In this document: positions 50,344 to 58,960 of the stretch, in pieces | Layout: each line of letters begins with the position of its first letter | Numbering within the stretch: position 1 is the stretch's first letter | Source of the DNA: Arcanobacterium haemolyticum | Lineage (GTDB): Bacteria > Actinomycetota > Actinomycetes > Actinomycetales > Actinomycetaceae | Direction of reading: 5' to 3' | Length of the DNA stretch: 64,000 bases | Assembly (NCBI GenBank): GCA_021532125.1 | Contig: JADYUX010000001.1 | Span: 496,001-560,000 of the forward strand | The notes under the pieces: model-generated | What the model was told of the DNA's origin: nothing | The model's input: only the letters and a program-made list of their open reading frames with translations | Databases searched by the model: none | Program-made: the position numbers and the translations under genes

Positions 50344-50364
50344 CTTGAGTCCACCATACTCAAC
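50344..50364. promoter_or_regulatory. HAIR operator (HspR-binding) upstream of dnaK
   Basis: CTTGAGT-N7-ACTCAAC: left arm perfect and right arm one base from the consensus ACTCAAG. It lies 228 bases before the dnaK start, so the leader is long. Confidence 0.88.
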
Positions 50365-50635
50365 TTTGGATATGTGGAAGTTATTCCCAAGATCTGTGAA
50401 GATACACGAGGACCGACGATAAATGGCGCGTTTTCGCGGGTCTTAACACCCGTTGCAGATTACCGACGACGAGAATCCGCACCTACGCCCGCTTTCACGA
50501 AACCGCGCGGGGAGCGTCACCCATCACTCACCTGAGAGCGAACACATTGAGTCGTACCTTGACGACAAGCGGCTCTATGCCGTCTGCCCGGCGTTGGCGC
50601 GTACACGACGAGCGCCCCGAGGTACGTCTGGCGGC

Positions 50636-50691
50636 ATCCGGCTCCTGCGATCCGGCTCCTACGATTCGGCTCCTGCGATCCGCCGCCTGCG
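50636..50691. repeat. Four tandem 14-bp repeats
   Basis: Units ATCCGGCTCCTGCG, then variants with one, one and two changes, in direct contact. They lie about 70 bases past the stop of the ABC ATPase gene and 270 bases from the dnaK HAIR site. No coding support. Confidence 0.8.
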
Positions 50692-50760
50692 GTAGGCACG
50701 TCCGCCTCACCGCGCTCTCCCCGCTGCGGCACCCACACAGGAACCGGAATAGACCCGCAC

Positions 50761-51522
50761 TTAGAGGACAGGAATGGCGTCGAGGAGTTGCTTGGTGTAG
50801 TCGGAGGTCGGGGCAGCGAGGATCTGGCGCGCCTGCCCAGCTTCCACCACCTTGCCGTGACGGAGCACGACGGTTTCTTCGCACAGGTGCGCGACTACGG
50901 CGATGTCGTGGCTGACCATGAGCATCGTCAATCCGAGCTTTTCTTTGAGTTCTGCCAGCAGGTCGATGAGTTGAGCCTTGACGGAAACGTCGAGGGCGCT
51001 CACTGGTTCGTCGGCGACAAGCAAGCCGGGATTCGGCGCGAGCGCGCGCGCAATAGCGATACGTTGACGCTGCCCACCAGAGAATTGAGCAGGGTAGCGA
51101 TCTGCCATGTCGGGTTCGAGCCCGACCCATTCCATGACCTCATGCACGCGGGCGCGATGATCGCCAGGGACGCGGAGGGAGCGCAGGGGTTCGGCGATAA
51201 TTCGCCCGACACTCATGCGCGGATCGAGCGATGAACGCGGATCTTGGAACACCATCTGAACCTGCGACCGGAAAGCTTTCATGCGCGCGCGGTCGCGCTG
51301 CGGCAGGGGTTCGCCCCGGAAGAGCACCTCGCCACTGGTCGGCTGGTCGAGGCCAAGTAACAATCCGAGGATTGTTGATTTTCCGGCGCCGGATTCTCCA
51401 ACGATTCCGCAGGATTTTCCTTCTGTGACTGTGAGGCTAACACCGTCGAGTGCGTGAGTTTCTTCGAAGCGTGATTTGTAGATGCGGCTGACGTCGCGTA
51501 GTTCGAGCAAGGTGTCACTCAT
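50761..51522 (-). CDS. Peptide-type ABC transporter ATPase (DppF/OppF-like)
   Basis: A 253-residue nucleotide-binding subunit. Walker A is GESGAGKST, Q-loop VFQDPRSSLDPRMS, signature FSGGQRQRIAIARAL, Walker B GLLVADEPVSALD and switch SHD. The start at ATG 51522 (MSDTLLELRDV) has GGGAGG upstream and overlaps the preceding ATPase gene by eight bases; a frame opening at 51567 is less likely. Last gene of the five-gene operon. The C-terminal oligopeptide-transporter extension is short. No terminator is obvious after it. Confidence 0.93.
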   Translation of the reverse strand: MSDTLLELRDVSRIYKSRFEETHALDGVSLTVTEGKSCGIVGESGAGKSTILGLLLGLDQPTSGEVLFRGEPLPQRDRARMKAFRSQVQMVFQDPRSSLDPRMSVGRIIAEPLRSLRVPGDHRARVHEVMEWVGLEPDMADRYPAQFSGGQRQRIAIARALAPNPGLLVADEPVSALDVSVKAQLIDLLAELKEKLGLTMLMVSHDIAVVAHLCEETVVLRHGKVVEAGQARQILAAPTSDYTKQLLDAIPVL

Positions 51523-52384
51523 GGTTGCCTCCCTTTGCGTCGTTCGATGGCGAGACCGCCGGCTCACTCCCGGCCCGATTGCTGCTGCCTCCCCGGATGC
51601 TCCGCCCGGGGATGTAGTTCACTTTGAGCGCGGCTTCAACGAGCTGCTTCGTGTATGCCTCTCGGGGTGCGGTGAGGCCGGCTTCTACGGTGGTGTGTTC
51701 GATGACCTCGCCGTGTCGCATGACGACGAGGTCGTGGGCAACTTTGGCGATGACGGGGAGGTCGTGGGTGACGAAGATGAGAGTTGTGCCGGTTTTTTCG
51801 ACGAGGTCGGACAGGAGGTCAAGTATTTCGGCTTGGACGGTGGCGTCGAGGGCGGTTGTTGGTTCGTCGGCGATGATGATGTCAGGTTCGCAGGCGAGTG
51901 CCATCGCTAGGGCGACGCGTTGGCGTTGTCCTCCGGAGAGTTGCCAGGGGTAGGACGTGGCGATTCGATCGGTGTCGTCGAGGGCGACCATGCGGAGGAG
52001 TTCGTCGACTCGTTCTGCAATCTCGTGTTTGTTGAGTGTGGTGTGCAGGCGGAGCGGGCCTGCGATTTGGCGCCCGATTTTCATGAGGGGGTCGAGCGCG
52101 GTGAGGGGTTCTTGGAAGACCATGGCGATGCGTCCGCCGCGGATATCGCGCATCTGTTTGTCGGGGAGGCCGAGGATTTCTTCGCCGTCGAGTTTGACCG
52201 ATCCGGTTGCGGTCATCCCTTCGGGAAGGAGGCCGAGGATGGCGAGTGCGGTCATGGATTTTCCGGAGCCTGATTCGCCGATGATGCCGATGCGTCCGCC
52301 TGTTTCTACTTCCCATGAGCAGTTGGTGAGGATGGGGCGTCCGCTGGATGTGGTGACGGAGAGATTGTTGACGACGAGACTCAT
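51515..52384 (-). CDS. Peptide-type ABC transporter ATPase (DppD/OppD-like)
   Basis: A 289-residue subunit with Walker A GESGSGKSM, Q-loop VFQEPLTALDPLMK, signature LSGGQRQRVALAMAL, Walker B DIIIADEPTTALD and the typical C-terminal APREAYTKQLVEAAL segment. The ATG overlaps the permease stop by four bases. The tail after residue 262 is Ser/Gly/Asn-rich and lacks the cysteines of an iron-sulfur Opp ATPase. Pairs with the DppF-like subunit downstream. Confidence 0.94.
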   Translation of the reverse strand: MSLVVNNLSVTTSSGRPILTNCSWEVETGGRIGIIGESGSGKSMTALAILGLLPEGMTATGSVKLDGEEILGLPDKQMRDIRGGRIAMVFQEPLTALDPLMKIGRQIAGPLRLHTTLNKHEIAERVDELLRMVALDDTDRIATSYPWQLSGGQRQRVALAMALACEPDIIIADEPTTALDATVQAEILDLLSDLVEKTGTTLIFVTHDLPVIAKVAHDLVVMRHGEVIEHTTVEAGLTAPREAYTKQLVEAALKVNYIPGRSIRGGSSNRAGSEPAVSPSNDAKGGNHE

Positions 52385-53304
52385 CGGTCACCTCGCAGTG
52401 TTGGGTCGGTGTAGTCACGGATGCCGTCGCCGAGGAGGTTGAGGCCGAGGACGGTCCAGGCGATGGCGATTCCGGGGGCGAGTGCGCCTATGGGTTGGGT
52501 GGTAACGGTTGCTTGGGCTTCTTGGAGCATGCGGCCCCAGCTTGCGGTTGGCGGGGGTGCTCCGAGTCCGAGGTAGGAAAGTGATGCTTCGGCGAGGATT
52601 GCCGATCCTGCAAGGAGCATGAGTTGGACGAGGAGCATGGGGTAGATGTTGGGTAGGACGTGGGTGGCGATGATGCCCCACCATCCGGTTCCGGAGGTTC
52701 GTGCGGAGCGTACGTAGTCTTCGCGGAGGACGCGTGCTGTGTTGATTCTGGTGACGCGTGCGATGACGGCTGATCCGGCGATTCCGATGGCCATGACTGC
52801 TGAGAGCAGGGAGGCTCCGCGTACGGTGACGATGAGCATGGCGAGGAGGAGTGTGGGGAAGGCAATGAGGATGTCGATGAATTTGGAGACGCCGGTGTCG
52901 AGCCATTTTGTGGTCGCTGCGGCGAGGATTCCGAGGATGAGGCCGAGGATTCCTGCGATGAGGACGGTTGCCGTGGCGACGATGATGGCGGAGGTGGCGC
53001 CGGAGATGAGTTGGCTGAAAAGATCGCGGCCGAGGCGATCGGTTCCGAGCCAGAATTGTGAGGAGGGTGCGGCGAGTCGTCCGCCGTCGCCAGTGGAGGT
53101 GAGCGGGTAGGGTGTCCAGAATTTGGCGACGATTCCAACGATGATTGTTACGCCCACCATGATGGCTCCGGCGATGAGTGACGGGGTCACGGGGCCGCGA
53201 GTTTTCTTGTGGGATGTTGAGTGCTCGTTGTGGGGCGACGAGTGTTCGGGTTTCGTCGTTTCTGCCGTAGGGAGTTTGGGCGACGATACTGGTGCTTCGC
53301 TCAT
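52381..53304 (-). CDS. Peptide-type ABC transporter permease (DppC/OppC-like)
   Basis: A 307-residue inner-membrane subunit with an acidic, Ser/His-rich N-terminal 35 residues, an N-terminal helix (LIAGAIMVGVTIIVGIVAKFW) and the BPD transport core of five helices. The Opp-type landmarks WLGTDRLGRDLFSQLISG, and ATHVLPNIYPMLLVQ (coupling loop), and the C-terminal GLNLLGDGIRDYTDPTLRG are clear. ATGA overlap with the DppB-like gene. Confidence 0.94.
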   Translation of the reverse strand: MSEAPVSSPKLPTAETTKPEHSSPHNEHSTSHKKTRGPVTPSLIAGAIMVGVTIIVGIVAKFWTPYPLTSTGDGGRLAAPSSQFWLGTDRLGRDLFSQLISGATSAIIVATATVLIAGILGLILGILAAATTKWLDTGVSKFIDILIAFPTLLLAMLIVTVRGASLLSAVMAIGIAGSAVIARVTRINTARVLREDYVRSARTSGTGWWGIIATHVLPNIYPMLLVQLMLLAGSAILAEASLSYLGLGAPPPTASWGRMLQEAQATVTTQPIGALAPGIAIAWTVLGLNLLGDGIRDYTDPTLRGDR

Positions 53305-54272
53305 GCGGCGCCTCCTCTCAGGCGCGGGTCGAGGGCTCGTTGGATGAGGTCGACGATGGTGTTGAGGACGAGGACTACTGCTGTGAGTAGCATGACGAGG
53401 TTTTGGATGACGGGGAGGTCGCGTGCGGAGACGGATGTGAGGAGGAGTTGTCCGAGGCCTGGTAGTGCGAAGACGTTTTCGATAACGACGGCGCCGAGAA
53501 GTGATGTGCCGAGTTCAATGCCGAAGATGGCGATGACGGGGACGGCGGCGTTGCGTAGGCCGTGGCGGAGGAGTGCTGTTGTGCGGGAGTAGCCGAGGGA
53601 GCGGGCGGTGCGCATGTAGTCGGCGTCGAGGACGTCGATGATGGCGGAGCGGATGAAGCGGACCATGGTGGCGCTCATGGCTATGGCGATGGTGGTGATG
53701 GGGAGGATGAGTGCGCGTAGTGCTGCTTCGGGGTTGTCCCAGCCTTGGCGTGGGAAGTTTCCGGCGGGGAGCCATCCGAGTGTGAGGGCGAAGATCCAGA
53801 CGAGGATGATACCGACCCAGAATACGGGGACGGCGAGGCCGAGTTGTGAGGCGCCGGAGACGATGAGTCCGGAGGCAGATTTGCGTCGTGTGGCGGCGAT
53901 GATGCCGAGGGGTGTGGAGATGAGGACGGCCAGGATGAACGCCAGGACGGAGAGTGGGACGGTGATGGTGAGCCGGTGGCTGACGAGTTCTCCGAAGGTT
54001 TGGCGTGAGACGAAGGATTGGCTTGTTCCTGTGAGGAGGTCGTGGAGCCACTGGGTGTATTGGGTGAGGATGGGTTGGTCGGTGCCGAGTTCGTGGCGGA
54101 GTTGTTCGAGTTGGTCTTGTGTTGCGCCTACGCCGAGACTCGCGCCGGCGGAGTCTCCTGGTAGGAGGCGCAGCAGCACGAAAATTATGATGGACGCGAT
54201 GAAGAGCGATACCAGCAGTGAGGCTAGTGTTCGCGCAACATATAGCGCCGAGGATAACCAGCGGTGGCGCAC
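53301..54272 (-). CDS. Peptide-type ABC transporter permease (DppB/OppB-like)
   Basis: A 323-residue permease with six helices. It has the N-terminal LLRLLPGDSA, DLLTGTSQSFVSRQTFGELVSHRL, YMRTARSLGYSR (coupling helix) and the closing LNTIVDLIQRALDPRLRG. GTG start with GGGAG upstream. First of four overlapping genes; the substrate-binding protein gene lies 200 bases upstream with a hairpin in between. Confidence 0.94.
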   Translation of the reverse strand: MRHRWLSSALYVARTLASLLVSLFIASIIIFVLLRLLPGDSAGASLGVGATQDQLEQLRHELGTDQPILTQYTQWLHDLLTGTSQSFVSRQTFGELVSHRLTITVPLSVLAFILAVLISTPLGIIAATRRKSASGLIVSGASQLGLAVPVFWVGIILVWIFALTLGWLPAGNFPRQGWDNPEAALRALILPITTIAIAMSATMVRFIRSAIIDVLDADYMRTARSLGYSRTTALLRHGLRNAAVPVIAIFGIELGTSLLGAVVIENVFALPGLGQLLLTSVSARDLPVIQNLVMLLTAVVLVLNTIVDLIQRALDPRLRGGAA

Positions 54273-54427
54273 GATTTCTCCCGGTTGTTCGTGGTGGTGT
54301 GAACGACGAATTCCGCCGGCGCGTTGGTCGTGCGTGGATTCGTTTGTCTTCTTATGAACCTACACGAAAGCCGACTTACCTAGCGGCGAGGTTCCTCACA
54401 TTGGACGTTGTTTCGTCTGGATGCACG

Positions 54428-54461
54428 CGGCCGCCGGGCTGCTTTCGCAACCCGGCGGCCG
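54428..54461 (-). terminator. Hairpin between the binding-protein gene and the permease genes
   Basis: An 11-bp stem CGGCCGCCGGG/CCCGGCGGCCG (54428-54438 with 54451-54461), 12-base loop, 12 bases past the stop. With no T-run it may let part of the transcription through, giving excess binding protein. Confidence 0.6.
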
Positions 54462-54472
54462 TTGTGGTTCTA

Positions 54473-55990
54473 TTACTCAGATTTCACGATGTTGGCGACG
54501 TAGAACGGCTCTGCTGCCTTGTCGGCGGAGAAGCCTGTGACGCCGGCGCGTGCGATGCGGATCTGGGGTGCCTGGAAGAGCCAAGCGGAGGGCGCTTCGT
54601 TGGCGATGATCTGCGAGAGGCTGTGAATGGCCTCAGTTTGGGCTTCGTCGGTGTCTGCTTCGTCGGAAGCTACTTTGAGTGCCTGTACTTCGGCGTTGTC
54701 GTACTGCCAGTAAAAGTTCGGGTTGGCGTACCAGAGGACGTCGCGCGGGTTGTTGTGGTCCATGAGCGTGGTCTGATAGTCCTTGTTGGTGTAGACCTGC
54801 TCGTACCATGTGGAGTCATCGATGGGCTTGAGGTTCACAGTGACGCCGATATCGGCGAGGTTGGATTTGATGAGCTGAACGATGATCTCTTGCGTGGAGC
54901 CGGCCACGTAGGTGAGGTCGAAGGAGAGGCTGGCTTGTCCTGCCTCAGTGAGGAGGGCCTTCGCGGCATCTGGGTTGTAGGCGTGGATGTCGGCGAATGT
55001 TGCGTCGTACCACGGTTCAGATACGGGCGGCATTGATCCGATAACTACGCCGTAGTCGCCCCAGACAGCTTTACGGATTGCTTCGCGGTCGATTGCCTTG
55101 TAGAGGGCTTGACGGACGCGGACGTCATCGAATGGTGCCTGCTTGTTGTTGAAGGTCCACAGCCATTTCTTGATGGAGTTGCCGTCGGTGACGGTGTAAT
55201 CCGGGTTGTTCTCGAACTGGGAGAGCTGGTCTGGGCTTTCCTGCTGGATGACGAGATCGACGGCGCCTGTCTGGAGTGCGTTATTCATGGCGGTTTCGTC
55301 GGTGAAGAACTGGAATGTGACTCCGTTGTTCTTCGGTTCCTCGCCCCAGTAGTTGTCATTGCGCACGAGTGTCATGTGGTCGCCTTGGACCCATTCTTCG
55401 AGCTGGTAGGGGCCAGTTCCGTTCTCGGAGGTGTTCTCGGTGTCGCCGTCTTTGACGATGGTGACGGACGCGAGGAAGAAGAGCAGCGAGTGGCTGCGGT
55501 GGTCGAGGGTGAGGACGAGGGTGGAATCGTCTGGTGTTTCGACGTTGGTGATGACGCGGAGGTCGGATGCACGCGCGGATTTCGATTCAGGAGCGATTGC
55601 CTGGTTGACTGCCCAGGCGGCGTCCTTCGAGGTGAGTTGCGTGCCGTCGTGGAATGTCACGCCGGGGCGGATGTGGAAGGTGTAGGTGAGGCCGTCTTCA
55701 GAGACGTCGAAGGATTCGGCGAGCGTGTTGATAACGTTGCCGGAATCGTCGATGGAGGTGAGGCCTTCGTAGACGTTGCGTGAGGTGGTTTCGGAGATTC
55801 CCGACGAACCACCGACGTTGCGCTGGAGGCTTGTGGGCTCGTTCGTCGTACCGATGATGATTTCATCCGACGACGAACCAGCGGAGCTTCCGGACGTGGA
55901 CGATCCGCCACCACATGCCGCGAGGAGGAGTGATGCGGCGATCGAGGCGACAGCGATGCGCCAGGTTCGTGCGCGCTTTGGGCTCGACAT
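54473..55990 (-). CDS. Peptide-type ABC transporter substrate-binding lipoprotein
   Basis: A 505-residue family 5 (DppA/OppA) extracellular binding protein. Signal peptide with lipobox LAAC (Cys26), a Gly/Ser spacer, then IIIGTTNEPTSLQRN, YEGLTSIDDSGNVINTLAESFDVSEDGLTYTFHIRPGVTFHDGTQLTSKDAAW and DVRVRQALYKAIDREAI. Substrate may be a peptide, but dipeptide, nickel and sugar importers share this family. AAAGGT precedes the ATG. First gene of the transporter operon. Confidence 0.95.
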   Translation of the reverse strand: MSSPKRARTWRIAVASIAASLLLAACGGGSSTSGSSAGSSSDEIIIGTTNEPTSLQRNVGGSSGISETTSRNVYEGLTSIDDSGNVINTLAESFDVSEDGLTYTFHIRPGVTFHDGTQLTSKDAAWAVNQAIAPESKSARASDLRVITNVETPDDSTLVLTLDHRSHSLLFFLASVTIVKDGDTENTSENGTGPYQLEEWVQGDHMTLVRNDNYWGEEPKNNGVTFQFFTDETAMNNALQTGAVDLVIQQESPDQLSQFENNPDYTVTDGNSIKKWLWTFNNKQAPFDDVRVRQALYKAIDREAIRKAVWGDYGVVIGSMPPVSEPWYDATFADIHAYNPDAAKALLTEAGQASLSFDLTYVAGSTQEIIVQLIKSNLADIGVTVNLKPIDDSTWYEQVYTNKDYQTTLMDHNNPRDVLWYANPNFYWQYDNAEVQALKVASDEADTDEAQTEAIHSLSQIIANEAPSAWLFQAPQIRIARAGVTGFSADKAAEPFYVANIVKSE

Positions 55991-56191
55991 GTTGAAACCT
56001 TTCGGTTAGTAGTTGCGTGAAGTTTCTGCCACGAGATTAACACACTAGGAAAGTAGGATTAAGGCTTGGGCGGAAAGTGAGACTGTACTCTCGTGTGGGA
56101 ATAAAACGGAAAATAGCGAAATAGCCTTCGTCGCCATCATCACACAGCGACATCCTCCCCCACCCGATAGGCTAAACATAGTCCGACATAG

Positions 56192-56210
56192 TTAGGGAAA
56201 CCTCACCACA
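56192..56210. promoter_or_regulatory. Possible DtxR/IdeR iron box before the DUF2218 gene
   Basis: TTAGGGAAACCTCACCACA matches the 19-base consensus TWAGGTTAGSCTAACCTWA at 13 positions by my alignment. It lies 41-59 bases before the start and would cover the promoter. Unproven. Confidence 0.35.
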
Positions 56211-56250
56211 TGCCGCGTCGGATCGTCGTCACTCATCGCATGGAGGAAAC

Positions 56251-56625
56251 GTGCCGTCACTCGCAAAGGTCGCCACAAACCGTGCCGCTCGCTACGGAAA
56301 ACAACTCGTCTCCCACATGAGTCGAAAAATTGAGGGCGAATGGGACGGCGAGCACGGCAAACTCGTCTTCCCCAACCGTGGCGAAGTGACCCTCACCTCC
56401 CACACCGACCATCTCCTTCTCACACTGACGTGTAACGACGACGATCGCGAACGTCTCGAACACGTCGTCGGTATCCACCTGGCACGCTTTGGAGCGAAAG
56501 ATCAGCTCGTCGTCACGTGGGAGCGTTCAGACGCCAGCGCTGGAACACAACAAGGTCCGCTCACCGAAGCCGATCTCGCACGCATGGCTGCCGACAAAGC
56601 TCGCCGCCAATCACCCGGCGTGTAA
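56251..56625 (+). CDS. DUF2218-family protein
   Basis: A 124-residue soluble protein of the DUF2218 type: HMSRKIEGEWDGEHGKLVFPNRGEVTLTSHTDHLLLTLTCNDDDRERLEHVVGIHLARFGAKDQLVVTWER spans almost the whole chain. DUF2218 genes often lie near siderophore uptake genes in actinobacteria, and such an operon begins 5 kb downstream. GGAGGAAAC lies before the GTG start. A possible iron box is found upstream. Function unknown. Confidence 0.8.
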   Translation: MPSLAKVATNRAARYGKQLVSHMSRKIEGEWDGEHGKLVFPNRGEVTLTSHTDHLLLTLTCNDDDRERLEHVVGIHLARFGAKDQLVVTWERSDASAGTQQGPLTEADLARMAADKARRQSPGV

Positions 56626-56685
56626 GAATTAGCTCCCCCACGTGTCCTCACTACGGGCAGGAATTACCAATCTGAGCTCGGGGAT

Positions 56686-56691
56686 TACCAT
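56686..56691 (+). promoter_or_regulatory. -10 box for a leaderless hypothetical gene
   Basis: TACCAT, six bases before the ATG at 56698; no ribosome site. Confidence 0.45.
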
Positions 56692-56697
56692 AGTTCT

Positions 56698-57282
56698 ATG
56701 AAGTTTGAAACCCGGCCGGCATCGCCCGCGCATTCTGACCTGGGTGAGCTTTCTTGGCTCGTCATCTTCCCCGACGTCGAGGAATTGTCGAGCCTCACCG
56801 AGGTTCTCCCTGATTCGCTCCACACCGTTCCCGCCGAGTGGGTTCACGCCCCTCTAGTGCTTGATTGGGCCGGCCACTCTGCTTTTGACTCACTTGGAGA
56901 TATGCCCGACGCACCGGAAGACGATCTCCGCTTTGACGCCATGGCAATGACAGGAAAATCGCTCGTCGTTGAGGGAGTGTCGGACGAGTGGTCACAGTGG
57001 TTCGAACAGGCCGCTCAGGCGATTGGTTGCGAACCAAACGCCCTGACGGGTTCTGCCTTGCCCCAGCCAGTTCAGGCACAGATCGCCTACGGCTGCGCTG
57101 GAGACTTAGGACGAGCACTCGGCCCGGTTCTCGCTGCCGCAAACGTAAATTTTGGCCGGCCTCGCCTGGCATTGGTGCGCGCGACGACGTCGGAACACGG
57201 GCTTGAGTGGAAGGTTGTACGTTCTCTAGCCGCACTCACCCGTGAGCAGCGCGAGGAGATCGAGGGCGGCTACCGCTTGTAG
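56698..57282 (+). CDS. Hypothetical protein, possible degenerate 2H phosphoesterase fold
   Basis: I do not recognise this 194-residue soluble protein. Two segments about 110 residues apart (VPAEWVHAPLVLDWAG and FGRPRLALVRATTSEHGLEWKVVRSLA) recall the paired HxTx strands of LigT/2'-5' RNA ligase folds, but only the first retains a histidine and both threonines are missing, so catalysis of that type is unlikely. This comparison is inference only. Starts six bases after TACCAT. It is convergent with the MFS gene across a strong hairpin. Confidence 0.6.
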   Translation: MKFETRPASPAHSDLGELSWLVIFPDVEELSSLTEVLPDSLHTVPAEWVHAPLVLDWAGHSAFDSLGDMPDAPEDDLRFDAMAMTGKSLVVEGVSDEWSQWFEQAAQAIGCEPNALTGSALPQPVQAQIAYGCAGDLGRALGPVLAAANVNFGRPRLALVRATTSEHGLEWKVVRSLAALTREQREEIEGGYRL

Positions 57283-57318
57283 AGCAAGCCCCACTCCCCT
57301 ACGCGTCCTGAGACAAGA

Positions 57319-57350
57319 ACGAGGCGGCTGCCGGTGAGCAGCCGCCTCGT
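57319..57350. terminator. Hairpin between convergent genes
   Basis: A 13-bp perfect stem ACGAGGCGGCTGC/GCAGCCGCCTCGT (57319-57331 with 57338-57350), 6-base loop. It can serve both flanking genes. Confidence 0.7.
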
Positions 57351-57368
57351 CGCATGTGCCATCGAGCG

Positions 57369-58637
57369 TTACATCTTGACCGGGCGGCCAGCAACGAGGC
57401 CGAGGAGAAGTAGGCCAATGTTCACGACGAGAGCCATGCAGAGCACGCCGTTCCACCCGACAGCCTCGGCGAGCATGCCCGCGAGAGTAGGGCCGACGGC
57501 GGCGATAAAGTACCCGACCGACTGGGACATTCCCGACACCGCCGAAGCCTGCGATGTTGTGCTCGTCCGGGTTGAAATGAAAGAGAGAGCTACGTAGAAC
57601 GAGGCGCCGGAGCCGAGGCCCATGAGGATAACCCACACAAGAGCCGCACCCGGCGCGAGGAGCATGCCGGAAATACCGAGCGCCCAGGAAACCGCAGTTG
57701 CGACAGTTGCAGGCCGCTGATCGGGGCGTTCGCCCTGCAATGCCGTGATGGTCAGGGTCGAGACGAGGCCGGCAATTTGGAACACCATCATGTGCACACC
57801 AGCGGCGCCGGCGCTCACCCCGTGCGACTTCTCCAGATCGGGAAGCCACTGAACGAAGGTGTAGAAAAGAAAGCTCTGCAATCCCATAAAGGACGTGACA
57901 GCCCACGCCAACGGAATTCTCCACACCGGTTTCTCGGGTAGAACGGGAGTCCCGTCATGAGCGGCCGCGTGGAAGGAGGCGTCGTCGCCATTGCCCTCAC
58001 CAGCGCCGGCGCTGGCATTGAGCATGTCCTTCCCTGCCGCCGCGCCCTGAGCGGCGATACGCGCTCGCGCTCGCTTCGACCAACCCCAAGCGATGAGGCC
58101 CGTCACGACGAGGACAATCCAGATACCCGTCGCAAGGCGCCACGACGAGGCCCCCGCAATGGGTACGGCCACGCCCGAAGCGAGAGCCGCACTGATCGTG
58201 AGGGAGGCAGAGTAGAGGCCTGTTACTCCCGTTGATCGCATCGGGAAGTCGCGTTTGATGATGGGTGGGAGTACGGCGTTGAGGAACCCGATAGTGAGGC
58301 CGACACCGACAGTTCCGACCCAGAGGCCGACCCCAGGTATGAAGGATCGGATAGCGACGACGACACCGAGGATAGCGAGTGCAGCGGTGACGGTGGCGTC
58401 CATGCCGATCCGTCTAATGACGAGTGGTGTCATTAGTGCTCCGAGACCCATGCAGAACACAGGAATGGAGGCGATGAGGCCCATCGCGGCTGTCGTGAGG
58501 CCGGCGTCGGCCTGGATGAGATCGGAGACAGGCCCGACGGAAGTGAGCGCTGGGCGTAGATTTAATGAGACGACGACGATGACGCCGGCAAGCGCTGCTC
58601 CTATGGCAGCATATTCGCGTTGTGGAGATGAAGTCAC
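57369..58637 (-). CDS. MFS transporter, CynX/NimT family
   Basis: A 422-residue major-facilitator protein with 12 helices. The opening SLNLRPALTSVGPVSDLI is the hallmark of the CynX/NimT (cyanate/nitroimidazole) group. The central cytosolic loop (about 200-230) is long and Ala/Gly/Glu-rich. Substrate unknown; members export small organic molecules. GTG start with GAAGG upstream. Confidence 0.88.
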   Translation of the reverse strand: MTSSPQREYAAIGAALAGVIVVVSLNLRPALTSVGPVSDLIQADAGLTTAAMGLIASIPVFCMGLGALMTPLVIRRIGMDATVTAALAILGVVVAIRSFIPGVGLWVGTVGVGLTIGFLNAVLPPIIKRDFPMRSTGVTGLYSASLTISAALASGVAVPIAGASSWRLATGIWIVLVVTGLIAWGWSKRARARIAAQGAAAGKDMLNASAGAGEGNGDDASFHAAAHDGTPVLPEKPVWRIPLAWAVTSFMGLQSFLFYTFVQWLPDLEKSHGVSAGAAGVHMMVFQIAGLVSTLTITALQGERPDQRPATVATAVSWALGISGMLLAPGAALVWVILMGLGSGASFYVALSFISTRTSTTSQASAVSGMSQSVGYFIAAVGPTLAGMLAEAVGWNGVLCMALVVNIGLLLLGLVAGRPVKM

Positions 58638-58960
58638 TGCAGACCTTCGAGATGAGGGCAGCCGCAGGCTGGGCTCCCTTCAAGCCGAAGGGAACGCTTC
58701 ATTCTTACACACGTCGGGTGGGACTTTCGATGCGTTGTGGCCCGGCACACGTTCCCAACCGATCCGCTTTCTCGCTCCCCCGCGAGCGCGGATAACACAT
58801 GATTAAATAGGGCGTCGTGAGGAGACCTCCCCGCCACCTCGTCGACGTTCGGCCATCCTCACCTCAAATCCTCGCGGGTATCATGGATAGCGCGATATTT
58901 CTCGCCAAATATGTGACGGCGCTGCACACCAGCGCCACCTCCGATCAGCAAGGTTGTATG
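58638..58960. other. Intergenic region between MFS and DUF4921 genes
   Basis: About 320 bases with divergent promoters. I see no repeat, RNA or gene that I can support. The DUF4921 frame stays open into it, without a ribosome site. Confidence 0.4.

Larger units (their letters stand above)
50117..50760. other. dnaK upstream region
   Basis: About 640 bases with no supported gene. It contains the HAIR operator at 50344-50364, an isolated CTCAAG half-site near 50297-50302, and four 14-bp tandem repeats at 50636-50691. Open frames across the repeats look like shadows of the adjoining ABC gene. Confidence 0.55.

Noticed and set aside
50636-50691. CRISPR-like array
   Set aside because: The repeats are 14 bp and contiguous, with no spacers and no cas genes.
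50528-51130. 200-codon minus-strand frame across the 14-bp repeats
   Set aside because: It overlaps the ATPase gene in another frame; the translation is Arg-rich and repetitive.
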